From contig CANQSA010000001.1 in the NCBI GenBank assembly GCA_947626415.1, positions 245,232 through 309,231 of the forward strand: a DNA stretch of 64,000 nucleotides. The letters are read 5' to 3'. A model generated the notes under the pieces. That model had not been told where the DNA came from and did no database searches. It was given only the letters and a program-made list of their open reading frames with translations. The position numbers and the translations under genes were made by a program. Every line of letters starts with the position of its first letter. Positions within the stretch are counted from its first letter, which is position 1. This document shows positions 54,749-63,710 of this stretch, one piece after another. Source of the stretch: an uncultured Lachnospiraceae bacterium (GTDB lineage Bacteria; Bacillota; Clostridia; Lachnospirales; Lachnospiraceae).

Positions 54749-56425
54749 CTATATTATTTCTTTAATTTGATTCATTCCTAACACAACGGAGTATTCGAAG
54801 CTTTTACATTTACCGTTGAATTTGCTTACGTCGATTTCAGCTCCGTTGCTGCGGAGCAATATGACATATGCGCCGTCTTCGCGGCTTATTATTATGTCGT
54901 TTTCCGCGTTTTTGTCCTGTTCGCTCACAAACGCGAACAGCTCCGACACGGCTTCGGCAACTTTGTTTCCGTCCGCGATTTTATCCGTGACAGCCGATTT
55001 TATTTCCGACACGTCAGCGTCGGATTTTACGGAGAACGAAAGCAGCTCATCCGCGTTGTCAAGCAGAAATATATCCCTGTATCTGCCGTTTGATTTCGCG
55101 ATTGTCACAATAATCATCGCCGCTATCACAATCCATGTTCCATAATGATCCGCGCATAACATCATCCACAATCCCGTTATGCCGAAAAGGCGTTCGAGTA
55201 TGTACGCCGGCGGTATTGTGAGAACAATTCCGTTGACGATCGAAATCGTGAGCGACATAGCCTTACGCTGCGTCGCGGTGAAATAGTACATAAACAGAAA
55301 CGAGATAGACATTCCGATAAACGACAGCGCGCTTATGCGGAGCGCCGGAACAATCATCGCCATTTCAGCTGGAGTTTTGTCTCCGAAAATCAGGGCGACC
55401 TGCGCGGGAGCGACTTCTATAATAAGCATGATTGCGGCGGCAGCGATCAGAAGCACCAAGATTGCACGTTTCATGGCGTACTTTATTCCCGCAGTATCGC
55501 GCTCGCCCAAAAGCGCGCTCACTATCGGTATCATCGTCTGCGACGCGCCCGTTATGAACGCTGATATAAATATCTGACAGTTTGATGCTACCGACATGGA
55601 AACCATGCCCTCATGACCGCCCGCGCTCTGTATCGCGGTGTTCATATAAAACGTCGTAACCGTTACAAGCATCGTGCCGAGCGCCCCCGATATGCCCGTG
55701 GTAAACAGCGAAACACATTCTTTCCATAGTTTTTTCGGCGATAACGCTGTGCCCAAATCAAAATGAAGCGTATTTCCCTTGCTTTTAAAATGCGTAAGCA
55801 TAATGCAGAACGCGATAACGTTTCCGATAACCGTCGCAATCGCCGAGCCCGCTATTCCCATTCTGAACGGGCCCATAAGAACTATATCCATAATGAGATT
55901 AATCACATTTGAAATAATTATGAGATTTGACGCAAATTTCGGTCTGCCGTCGCTCCGTATGCAGTGTACCGCGCTCGGCAGCAAAAGCGAGAACGGCGTT
56001 CCGATAATAAACGGTATGTAATATTTCAAAAGCTCGCTCCGAAGCGATTCAATAGGCGTTAGCAACTCCGCGATATTGTTTACGAACGTAAGCTGCAGTA
56101 TCATAAACGCCGCGCTTAAAATCACGAGCAGAATCGTTGCCGCCGTGAAGGTGGTATCGGCGGCTTCTCTGTCGTTTTTGCCCCTCGCGAACGAAATGAG
56201 CGTTGACGCGCCGACGCCGAACAGTATCGTTGTGGAAAAATAAATCTGATTAACAGGCGAAAGAACGCTTATCGCCGCCATTGACACGCTTCCGAGCATA
56301 TTTCCGACGATTATGGAATCCACCATAATAGCGATATTGCTCGCGAGTGCCACAAGCACCGTCGGCAAAAAGTATTCGAGGTATTTTTTGTTTATAATAT
56401 TTCCGTTTCTTTTTAACTCAATCAT
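54749..56425 (-). CDS. MATE-family efflux transporter with C-terminal soluble extension
   Basis: A 558-residue protein. Residues about 10-450 are a 12-helix MATE exporter (FLPTVLVALASNIAIMVDSI, MGPFRMGIAGSAIATVIGN, MSVASNCQIFISAFITGASQ). The last 100 residues are soluble (about SDADVSEIKSAVTDKI to MNQIKEII) and look like a degenerate GHKL ATPase/anti-sigma-type fold; ordinary MATE proteins stop near 450. It is first in the island operon, 12 bases before the NRPS, so it is the likely exporter of the product. The ATG at 56425 has GAGGAG upstream; codons before it are the ribosome site itself. Confidence 0.9.
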   Translation of the reverse strand: MIELKRNGNIINKKYLEYFLPTVLVALASNIAIMVDSIIVGNMLGSVSMAAISVLSPVNQIYFSTTILFGVGASTLISFARGKNDREAADTTFTAATILLVILSAAFMILQLTFVNNIAELLTPIESLRSELLKYYIPFIIGTPFSLLLPSAVHCIRSDGRPKFASNLIIISNVINLIMDIVLMGPFRMGIAGSAIATVIGNVIAFCIMLTHFKSKGNTLHFDLGTALSPKKLWKECVSLFTTGISGALGTMLVTVTTFYMNTAIQSAGGHEGMVSMSVASNCQIFISAFITGASQTMIPIVSALLGERDTAGIKYAMKRAILVLLIAAAAIMLIIEVAPAQVALIFGDKTPAEMAMIVPALRISALSFIGMSISFLFMYYFTATQRKAMSLTISIVNGIVLTIPPAYILERLFGITGLWMMLCADHYGTWIVIAAMIIVTIAKSNGRYRDIFLLDNADELLSFSVKSDADVSEIKSAVTDKIADGNKVAEAVSELFAFVSEQDKNAENDIIISREDGAYVILLRSNGAEIDVSKFNGKCKSFEYSVVLGMNQIKEII

Positions 56426-56813
56426 TGTTACACTCCTCATAAAAATGCGCTGTAAACCCGTGTTTTTATTAAAATATAACTTTAATTATATTTTACCACA
56501 AATCTTATATTTGAAGCAACGGAATTTTACACCGAATAATGTGCAGCTGTTTTGACAATGCTCCCTTAAAACGATTGCAGATTTGATAACTATCCGCTCT
56601 CTTCTCCTCATAAAATACTTTCCTTCTGTGCTTCGGTGCAAATACTATATGGTACTTGTAATTCCATTTTGTGTATGCTAACCTGTTTGTGGTATACAAA
56701 AAAAGCATATCGCTTGAATGAATTGCGATATGCCTTTTTTGCACCCTGTCCGACAGCCTGTCATAAAATTATCGATTATACTGTCTTATGTCATGCCATC
56801 GGCCGCATTCTTT
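56426..56813. other. 388-bp gap holding the island promoter region and an IS remnant
   Basis: Contains, from left, an AT-rich promoter region for the MATE-NRPS operon (minus strand TTGCTT, 18-bp spacer, TAAAAT around 56490-56520), the IS200-like remnant, and about 110 bases (56700-56813) where no gene or clear hairpin was seen. Confidence 0.5.
56599..56690 (-). pseudogene. IS200/IS605 TnpA transposase remnant
   Basis: On the minus strand the frame reads YTKWNYKYHIVFAPKHRRKV and continues FYEEKR, the N-terminal signature of Y1 (IS200-like) transposases. The catalytic HxH and Tyr regions are missing, replaced by unrelated residues and a stop. It sits between the island promoter and the ABC ATPase gene and is a remnant at or near the island's right boundary. 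Confidence 0.75.
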
Positions 56814-57470
56814 TTATTTTTCCAATACCAGTACAGAATCCGCGTACTCTTTTACCGCCTCATTATGGGAAACCACGATCACCATCTTCCCGCTTTCCGC
56901 CAGCATCTTCAGATAGTTAAAAATATTCTCTTCATTTTTTTCATCCAAGTTTCCTGTCGGCTCATCCGCCAGGATCACCGCCGGATCGTTCGCAAGCGCC
57001 CGGGCAATTCCTACCCGCTGCTGCTCTCCGCCGGACAGTTCACTCGGATACCGCTCCTCATACGTATCGATCTGAAACTGCCGAAGCAGTTCTCTGGCGC
57101 GTTCCTTTTTCTTCTCCCGGTTTTTCCTGCCCTGATATTCCGGATGAATATGCATGGGCACCATAACATTTTCCAGTACAGTCAGCTTGGGATTCAGGAA
57201 AAACTCCTGAAATACAAAGCCAAAGATCATAAGGCGCATATCCGCGCGTTCCTCTTCTCCCTGAATGGTAAGCGGTTTTCCGTCAATCCGGATCTCTCCG
57301 GCAGACGGTTCGTCCAACAGCCCCAATATATGCAGCAGCGTGGATTTTCCCGCTCCGGACGGTCCCATAATGGCGTAGAAGCGTCCGGATTCAAATGTAT
57401 ATTGAAAATCCTGTAATACATAATCCTTCTGATTGTAGGTTTTTGCCAACCCTGACAGTTCTATTTTCAT
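56814..57470 (-). CDS. LolD/MacB-type ABC transporter ATPase
   Basis: A 218-residue ATPase: Walker A in [17 protein letters not shown]-loop [10 protein letters not shown], signature [15 protein letters not shown], Walker [13 protein letters not shown], and H-loop VVSHNE. This is the class that energises FtsX-like permeases for protein or lipid extraction, or peptide export. Start ATG at 57470 with GGAAG upstream. It follows the one-TM membrane protein (copy 2) by 29 bases and completes the cassette with the FtsX permease. Its last 65 bases and flank are repeated at the right edge of the window. Confidence 0.92.
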   Translation of the reverse strand: MKIELSGLAKTYNQKDYVLQDFQYTFESGRFYAIMGPSGAGKSTLLHILGLLDEPSAGEIRIDGKPLTIQGEEERADMRLMIFGFVFQEFFLNPKLTVLENVMVPMHIHPEYQGRKNREKKKERARELLRQFQIDTYEERYPSELSGGEQQRVGIARALANDPAVILADEPTGNLDEKNEENIFNYLKMLAESGKMVIVVSHNEAVKEYADSVLVLEK

Positions 57471-57499
57471 ATGTCTTCCATTCTCCATATATTGTTTTC

Positions 57500-58384
57500 C
57501 TACCGGTTTCGTTTCCAGAACTCCGCGATATCTGCGTCCCGGATATCTTTGGAAATCGCGCTGTCGCCTTTCCGCAGGATAACAGACTCCAGCTCCTCTC
57601 CCAACTGATACAGGTTTGCTTCTTCCTTTGTTCTGGTGATTTCAAGCACCCACCCGTTTTTCAGGTCTACTTTGGATTTGTAATCATCCAGATAGGGTTC
57701 CGCATAACATTCAAAGTCCCGCCATGTCAGATCCTTCTTGCCGAACATTCCTTCCACTTCTTTCATGGTGAGTGACTTCTGATGCTTCGTTATAAATTTC
57801 TTTACAATCTCCCGAATATCAGAATCTGCGCACAGGTATCCCCGGATCGTTTCTCCGTCTTCTGCCTTTGCGTATCTGATCTCTATTCTTTCGTCTCCGA
57901 TATAACCGCCGTACAGTTCAAACCTTTCCCCGTTCTCCAAAGCCCCTTTTGCATTTTCATAAAATATGATCTCCCATGTATATGGGGCAGTCAATTCTTT
58001 TCCGATATACTCCCCTTCCTCCAATTCAACTACCCGGCTGACTGTCACCTGTTCTAAACTGTCCCGAACTTCCCCAATCAGTTCCGGATCGGAGAGAACC
58101 ATTTTGTAATCAGCCGAAGATGCAATATTCCCGTTTTCATCCAGCGTATAATCGCTGTAAGAAATCCGCATGGCGTCCATATCATATCGGTTCTTCCAGT
58201 CATTGATCATCTCCGAGATATGCCGGTCCGGAATTGGATTTTCTTTCGCCTTCTTTTGCAGTTTCAAATATGTGACCGTTCCTGCCGCAGCCAACACAAT
58301 CGCTACGATCAAAATTCCAATGATAAGACCTCTTTTTTTTCTCGTTTTTTCCCGTTGCTGCATCATTTGCTTAATATGCTCCAT
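57500..58384 (-). CDS. One-TM membrane protein of unknown function (copy 2, intact)
   Basis: A 294-residue protein. A basic N-terminus (QQREKTRKKRG) precedes a helix (LIIGILIVAIVLAAAGTVTY), then an extracellular alpha/beta domain (HISEMINDWKNRYDMDAMR ... DFECYAEPYLDDYKSKVD) ending AEFWKRNR. It is nearly identical to the truncated copy at 45762-46574 and related to the decayed copy at 61173-61754. It lies inside the ABC cassette between permease and ATPase, so it may be an accessory subunit. ATG at 58384 follows GGAAGGAG. No known domain recognised. Confidence 0.8.
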   Translation of the reverse strand: MEHIKQMMQQREKTRKKRGLIIGILIVAIVLAAAGTVTYLKLQKKAKENPIPDRHISEMINDWKNRYDMDAMRISYSDYTLDENGNIASSADYKMVLSDPELIGEVRDSLEQVTVSRVVELEEGEYIGKELTAPYTWEIIFYENAKGALENGERFELYGGYIGDERIEIRYAKAEDGETIRGYLCADSDIREIVKKFITKHQKSLTMKEVEGMFGKKDLTWRDFECYAEPYLDDYKSKVDLKNGWVLEITRTKEEANLYQLGEELESVILRKGDSAISKDIRDADIAEFWKRNR

Positions 58385-58420
58385 ACCATTCTCCTTCCAG
58401 TTTTCTATCAAACCGTTTCT

Positions 58421-60322
58421 TTACTTTACGTACAGTCGTTGTATAATAGACTGTTTTTTCATTTTTTTGTCCGCCATTGCCACAATGAGCCAGACAAACA
58501 GTAATAAAATTACAGGAACTGCCATCCAGACAAGCACATCTATCCATCCCTTGCCTGTTCCGTAAATAAGCACCATGTTCATTGGGGTAATCTGCATAAG
58601 AGCATAATAGACTAGGCGAGAAATTCCCCATGCCGGGATTACCGCCAATAAAGCTAATCCTGCACGCTGTCCAAAAAGCCGTTTCCTGATATGATATCGG
58701 CCATATCCTATTGCTTCCAGCAAAGCATTTTCACGCTTCGTTTCTAAAATTCCCATCTGAAGGGCAACCCACCAGGAATACAATGCGCCTGCAAATAATG
58801 CCAGTACAACAAGTGTCAATACACATATAATGACTATAATATTTGCAATCGTCAGGCTGATTTCATCTTCCCGTAAAACTGTATTTCCTGAAGGGTCAAA
58901 AGGACTGACATATTGAGATCCCTTCCATTTTTCCTGAAAAATAAATCCCTCTGCCAATAAAAGCATTCCACTTAGATAAAGAATAACCGCATTCAATAAC
59001 AGAAGTCCCCCTTCCAAAATCATCTGCGCCTCGCGCCGCAGCGCAGACTGCATATCGAAATTCCTCATAATTTCTATCGGTACAATCTTTTTTACCGGAT
59101 GCAATACGATTTCGCAGGAAATAAGAGGAATCAAAATTACCGCTGCTACGGTTCCAAACAGCAACCACCCATTTACAGCAGGAAACCACCGATAAAACGG
59201 ATTCACCCAAGTCACAAGTCCAATTCCATAAACGGCTGCCATAGTCGCTCCAATACCACCCGCAATACATAAAACACGCAGGGAAAACGCCAAAGTTTCT
59301 ATACGTAGCATCCCGGCAATTCGACGGTTATTATATCCCAATGCTTTCAGCACGCCAAACTCCTGTCTGCGGTTTCGGACATTCCGCAGCTGAAACAGTC
59401 CCATATTCAAACAAGACCAACAGATAGCGCTAATACTCAAAACTGTAAGGATCTGAGAAACTACATGGACAAAGTTGATTTCATCCCCTTTAATACTTCC
59501 TTTTGCTGATACTGCAGGGGCAGCTCCATCCATGCTGATTTTCCCTTCAGACTCCAATTCACGGATATAGTTTCTAAATTTTTTCAGATAGCTGCCTTTT
59601 TCCCTGTAATCAGCCAATACCACAGTCCAGTCTGTACCTCCAACCATCACAATCGGTTCTTCCCCCGCTGTCCGGAAACCGGAATTCCCGTCGGCAATCG
59701 TCGCTCCCTTCATCTTTTCAATCATAGCTTCCGAAACATAGTAATTTCCTTTTTCCTGAAGAAATGCGTTGTCATAGGTTCCCCGAACTGTCAGCTTCGC
59801 CTTTTGCATGATACCATTTCCATCTATATAACTGATTTTCACTGTCTGCCCGATAAACTGATTCCCCCGTACATAATCAGTATTAAAAAAACGATCTGTA
59901 TGATCAGCTTCATCTCCATAAAAAAGATATTCCGGAAGCAGAATTTCATTGTCACACAAGTCTTCCCTGTCTTTCAACTGACTACTCTGCATTGCTGCCA
60001 GTCCGGATATTTCATACACACTTTCTTTCCTTGGAAGTCCTGTAGGATCCTCTATACGGACAGAAATGTGTCTTCTCTGCTCAATGGATACGATTCCGGG
60101 GTCGTCTTCAAATCTTGACCGAAATTCTGTAAAATTACCATCCGGTATATAAATGTTAAGTTCCATTATACTTGCCTTATGAAATTGACTCTCAATCAAT
60201 TGGTCGATAATGCTTCTTCCCATGTCAATCAGAAGAAGAATCACCACACCCGCTGCAAATAAAGTTGTTAGACTTTTTTTAGGTTTGCTCAGTTTTCTGC
60301 TGTAATCCCGGTAAAGGTTCAT
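58421..60322 (-). CDS. FtsX-like ABC transporter permease
   Basis: A 633-residue MacB-type permease. It has a first helix (TTLFAAGVVILLLIDMGRS), a large extracellular domain (about 45-280), then an FtsX-like block of three helices (about 280-430: ILTVLSISAICWSCLNMGLF, the coupling region RRQEFGVLKALGYNNRRIAG) and a second such block (about 500-633: ALYSWWVALQMGILETKRENALLEAIGYGRY). The two coupling motifs fit two FtsX units in one chain. Start ATG at 60322 with AGGAAG upstream. Co-directional with the secreted protein, membrane protein and ATPase genes. Confidence 0.9.
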   Translation of the reverse strand: MNLYRDYSRKLSKPKKSLTTLFAAGVVILLLIDMGRSIIDQLIESQFHKASIMELNIYIPDGNFTEFRSRFEDDPGIVSIEQRRHISVRIEDPTGLPRKESVYEISGLAAMQSSQLKDREDLCDNEILLPEYLFYGDEADHTDRFFNTDYVRGNQFIGQTVKISYIDGNGIMQKAKLTVRGTYDNAFLQEKGNYYVSEAMIEKMKGATIADGNSGFRTAGEEPIVMVGGTDWTVVLADYREKGSYLKKFRNYIRELESEGKISMDGAAPAVSAKGSIKGDEINFVHVVSQILTVLSISAICWSCLNMGLFQLRNVRNRRQEFGVLKALGYNNRRIAGMLRIETLAFSLRVLCIAGGIGATMAAVYGIGLVTWVNPFYRWFPAVNGWLLFGTVAAVILIPLISCEIVLHPVKKIVPIEIMRNFDMQSALRREAQMILEGGLLLLNAVILYLSGMLLLAEGFIFQEKWKGSQYVSPFDPSGNTVLREDEISLTIANIIVIICVLTLVVLALFAGALYSWWVALQMGILETKRENALLEAIGYGRYHIRKRLFGQRAGLALLAVIPAWGISRLVYYALMQITPMNMVLIYGTGKGWIDVLVWMAVPVILLLFVWLIVAMADKKMKKQSIIQRLYVK

Positions 60323-60418
60323 TTTTTTCACTTCCTAATTTATTACAATTTTCATTTTCCAAGTATTATTTATGATAGCCCTGTTTGTACCAATATTTTA
60401 TAGGTTTAATTAAATTTA

Positions 60419-60886
60419 CTAATTATTTGCCTTTACTGTGAAATAATTAATTGTAATTGATTGTAATGGATATTTTTCTGCTTCCCACAATTCACCATTA
60501 TTCAAGCTTACGTAATATACATAATCATCGCTTGAAAAATCTCCACTCCATGTAATTCCATACATTGTTGGTTCACTAACCGGAAGAGTAATAGGCACAA
60601 TTCTGTAATGATAATCGTTGCTGAACCAAGCGTCGCTATCACCAGCTACACACACATAGTGTCCGTTTTCTTCACCTACTGTTGCCCCGATAACGCGCAT
60701 AGATACAATTCGAGAACTGCTTTCTATCATTGGAAGTTCTTCGCTATACCAATTTGGTTTACTCGTATCTAAAATTTCTTCTTTTGTTAACAGTGTATAC
60801 GTTGCATTAGCCGCCCATACATTAAATACGCCAAATATCAGTAGCATACATCCTACCATAATTCCAAATTTAATTTTTCTTTTCAT
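60419..60886 (-). CDS. Small secreted protein of the ABC cassette
   Basis: A 155-residue protein with a clear signal peptide (KIKFGIMVGCMLLIFGVFNVWA), and a mature part of about 130 residues rich in Tyr, Ser and Asp (VVGEENGHYVCVAG-like and DDYVYYVSLNNGELW segments), probably all-beta. It opens the cassette, 96 bases before the FtsX permease, under a strong promoter. It could be the transporter's substrate, its sensor, or a bacteriocin-like product; no family was recognised. ATG at 60886 follows GAGGAG. Confidence 0.75.
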   Translation of the reverse strand: MKRKIKFGIMVGCMLLIFGVFNVWAANATYTLLTKEEILDTSKPNWYSEELPMIESSSRIVSMRVIGATVGEENGHYVCVAGDSDAWFSNDYHYRIVPITLPVSEPTMYGITWSGDFSSDDYVYYVSLNNGELWEAEKYPLQSITINYFTVKANN

Positions 60887-60945
60887 CGTACCATCTCCTC
60901 TTTTGTTGCTATTTTTATATAACAGGGCTATCTTTCTCATAATTT

Positions 60946-60973
60946 ATTATATTGTTTTTATAGTTTTTGTCAA
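60946..60973 (-). promoter_or_regulatory. Sigma-A promoter of the secreted protein/ABC cassette
   Basis: Minus strand TTGACA (60968-60973), 16-bp spacer, TATAAT (60946-60951). A homologous promoter recurs at 63711-63739. Confidence 0.8.
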
Positions 60974-61172
60974 CTATTTTCCTTCTTTAACATATTCTAA
61001 AATTTAACAACGCTCAATGCAAAATTCCCTGTAGTATATTTAAAAAAATGAATGTCTTTCAGCATAAAAACATATAACAAAATATGAAATTCTTATCGAA
61101 ATAATTCTACAACATCAAATTTTCTCTGGGTTGTTTCAGGATTTTAGGATCTGCCTTTTTTTGCTGTTCATC

Positions 61173-61754
61173 CTACCGGTTCCGTTCCCAGAACTCCGCT
61201 ATATCCGCGTCCCGGATGTCTTTGGAAATCGCGCTGTCCCTTTCCGCAGGATCAGACTTTCCGGCTTGTCAAACGGATAATATTCCTGTTCTTCTTCAGA
61301 CTCCCACTTTTCCTAAATCTCCAGGTACCAGCCATTCTCCAGATCAAAGCGCTGAAAGGTAAGAAACTCCAAAAAAATTTCATATCCGATATAACATTCA
61401 AAATCCTGCCAGATCAGATCGCCGTTTCCAAATATTTCTTCTGCTTCCTCCATGGTGAACGGCTTTCGGTATTCATCGCAGAATTGCTTCAGGATCTGCC
61501 CGATGTCTCCGTCCGCCTTCAGAGCCACAGATACTTCTTCTCCTCCTGCATCTGTATAATCCAACCGGATTTTATTAACGCCTTCCTCGCAGCCGATCTG
61601 CATATCAAAGTTTCCCCAGCTTGAAGGCTCCTTCGTAGTCAAACTGAAGTCCCATTCCAGACCGCTCCTGAATCTTTGTCTCCGCCCATACATTAAGTAC
61701 TCCAAATGCCAGAAGAATACAACATATAATAATTCCTAGTTTCACTTTTCTCAT
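61173..61754 (-). pseudogene. Decayed third copy: secreted-protein signal peptide joined to the cassette membrane-protein domain
   Basis: The ATG at 61754 (GGAGG upstream) starts a signal peptide (VKLGIIICCILLAFGVLNVWA) very like that of the secreted protein at 60419-60886. Downstream the frame shifts, near 61690, into a domain related to copies 1 and 2 (EEIFGNGDLIWQDFECYIGY, FDLENGWYLEI). It is then broken by a TAG at about 61313 and a one-base deletion near 61240 before the conserved C-terminal end (ERNR-like, stop at 61173). At least three lesions make it a pseudogene. Its promoter has been moved 1.9 kb away by the IS. Confidence 0.75.
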
Positions 61755-61923
61755 TTTCGCTACCTCCGTATTGTTTGAGGTAGTGTCAAAAAACTACTTG
61801 TTTTTTATTGCTAAATTTTAATTAAAAACTTGATTTTAAAGAAAATCTCAAATAAAAATAGCATTGGCCTCCCTTTTCGTGTATAATGTCATCGACCAAA
61901 ATCACATCCCACAAAAAGAGCCA
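61755..61923. other. Flank and left end of the IS
   Basis: Holds the ribosome site of the decayed gene, the left target duplication (61771-61778), the left IS end from 61779, AT-rich DNA, and the interlocked repeats that overlap the transposase start. Confidence 0.7.
61771..61778. repeat. Left target-site duplication of the IS (TTGTTTGA)
   Basis: TTGTTTGA directly precedes the left IS end and is repeated exactly at 63667-63674 after the right end. Confidence 0.85.
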
Positions 61924-61942
61924 ATGCTCACGGACATTATAC
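61860..61942 (+). other. Interlocked inverted repeats (pseudoknot-type) over the transposase start
   Basis: AGCATTGGC (61860-61868) pairs with GCCAATGCT (61920-61928), and GTATAATGTC (61881-61890) pairs with GACATTATAC (61933-61942). The order 1-2-1'-2' is that of an H-type pseudoknot with two perfect stems of 9 and 10 bp. The transposase ATG (61924) lies inside arm 1'. Confidence 0.75.
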
Positions 61943-63365
61943 TATACTTACTTTCTATAATTCAATATCTTTATCAGCAAAACTGCTGGTTTTTAAACTT
62001 CATCTGCAGATATATTCCACTCAAACAGTGGGCTTTTGATGACTCCCATTCCCCAAAATACCAGAAGTTTAAGATTGATGAACTCCCTCGGGTTACTGAC
62101 TTCCGTCAGGGCTGAGACTACAAAGACCTCATCCCTTACTACGAGAAACGCTATGGTAAAAAGATCCGCCCTATCAGCCGCCGCTCTGAATGCGATATCC
62201 CTGATGGCTGTTCCTTCCCCCACTGTAACGCACCGAAACCGTTTCTTTACAAGAATAACGGCTCCAAAGAGCATCTCCTCTGTAAGGTCTGTGCTGCAAG
62301 GTTTTCTTCCGCCGAAAGCCGCTTCTCCTCCATAAAGCTGCGCTGCCCTCACTGTGGAAATGCCCTCGTTCCCAAAAAGAACCGGAAACACTTTGTCCTC
62401 CACAAGTGCGTCAATCCCAAATGCCCTTACTATCTTCACAACCTGAAAAAGGTAGATAAGGACGACCTCAAAAAAGATTACGGCAAGAACAAATATAAGC
62501 TCCACTACATCTACCACGAATTCACAATGGATTTTTTCAGCATGGACTTAAATTCCCTGCCAAAGAACGCGTCTTCCCTAAAATTCAGCAGAAATAACGC
62601 CCATATCATGTCCCTGTACCTGACACTCCATATTAATCTTGCCCTCTCCCTGCGTAAAACTTCCCAGGCCCTCAAAGACCTGTATAACATCTCCATTTCC
62701 CACCAGCAGATCGCCAACTACTGCAAGACTGCGGCTATCTGCATTAAACCCTTTGTTGACCAGTATCCTTACGAAAAAGGGGATATCTTCACCGCAGATG
62801 AAACCTACATAAAAGTACGCGGCGTCAAAACCTTTGTCTGGCTTATCATAAATGCCGCCACCCGCTCCATCATCGGCTATCAGGTCTCTGACAACCGAGG
62901 CGTCGGCCCCTGTATCCTTGCCATGCGGATGGCCTTCCGGAGGCTTACGAAGCTGCTGGAAAAATTTAAGTTCATCGCTGTATCCTCATCGCTGCAATAG
63001 AATTCGCAAAAAAGTTCGGGAAGGATTTTACCTTCAGGATCACACAGGTGATTGGACTTACCAACGACGATGCCGTCTCCAAAGAATACCGCTCGTTCAA
63101 ACAGATGATCGAGCGGCTGAATCGCACCTATAAAGCCTCTTACCGCCATACAAATGGGTTTGACAACATCGACGGCGCCAACTATGACCTTGCCCTCTGG
63201 GTCGCCTGCTATAACTTCCTGCGCCCACATAAACACAATCAATACAAAGTCCTCAATGAGGTGGACATGCTGCAGGGTGCGGACAACATACCGGGCAAAT
63301 GGCAGCTCCTCATCTTTCTTGGCCAGCAGACCATCTTAGAACTCCAGAAACAAGGTACCGCGTAA
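61924..63365 (+). pseudogene. DDE transposase, broken by a stop and a frameshift
   Basis: The frame from the ATG at 61924 gives MLTDIILYLLSIIQYLYQQ, is interrupted by TGA at 62113, and continues in the same frame. Next come two CxxC-type zinc-finger segments (CSFPHCNAPKPF, LRCPHCGNALVP) and a helix-turn-helix-like stretch (YNISISHQQIANYC). Then comes the first catalytic Asp (FTADETYIKVRG). Near 62975-62990 bases are missing where the second Asp (expected FIADGY-like) should be, shifting the frame. The rest (KKFGKDFTFRITQV, catalytic Glu in MIERLNRTYKASYR) reads to 63365 in another frame. The protein cannot be active. Confidence 0.8.
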
Positions 63366-63666
63366 GTGGAGCGGAGCCGTTGTCAGGGGAACCGTGGAAT
63401 ACCGGAACCGCCGTCAGGCGGTGAGGATATGCCGCGAAAGTTCCTTGACAAAAGGCTCACGAATTATCCTGTCCAGCAGAAAAGAGACATCTGCGCCCTT
63501 TTCCCACCTTCCGGCGAGGACGGGTGCGGGCAGAGCCCGCCAATGGGTCAAGGAGCTGGATTTAGAGCAAAGCCCAAGGTCTTATGACATCAATATCTGA
63601 ATTTTTCAAGGTTCATCTGAGCCTGTCTTTTTCGACTCAGTTTTTCATAGATCATTTGACACTACC

Positions 63667-63674
63667 TTGTTTGA
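63667..63674. repeat. Right target-site duplication of the IS (TTGTTTGA)
   Basis: Exact copy of 61771-61778 directly after the right IS end. Confidence 0.85.
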
Positions 63675-63710
63675 TAGTATTACAAAGCAGGATTACCTTT
63701 CTCATAATAT

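Larger units (their letters stand above)
61779..63666 (+). mobile_element. Decayed 1.9 kb insertion sequence with DDE transposase
   Basis: Both ends read GGTAGTGTCAAA inwards (61779-61790 and, inverted, 63655-63666), flanked by an 8-bp direct repeat. The element is 1888 bp. An 8-bp duplication, short inverted ends and a DDE/rve transposase are reminiscent of IS6-like elements, but the N-terminal zinc-finger region and long non-coding tail are unusual; the family is not assigned. It inserted between the promoter and coding part of the decayed secreted-protein gene. The transposase is broken. Confidence 0.85.

Noticed and set aside
56814..60886. Lactococcin-972-type bacteriocin locus
   Set aside because: The ATPase fits, but the permease is a standard FtsX/MacB type and the secreted protein is larger than and unlike lactococcin 972.
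62113..62115. TGA in the transposase as a selenocysteine codon
   Set aside because: No SECIS-like hairpin was seen and the gene carries a separate frameshift that removes a catalytic residue; simple decay explains it.
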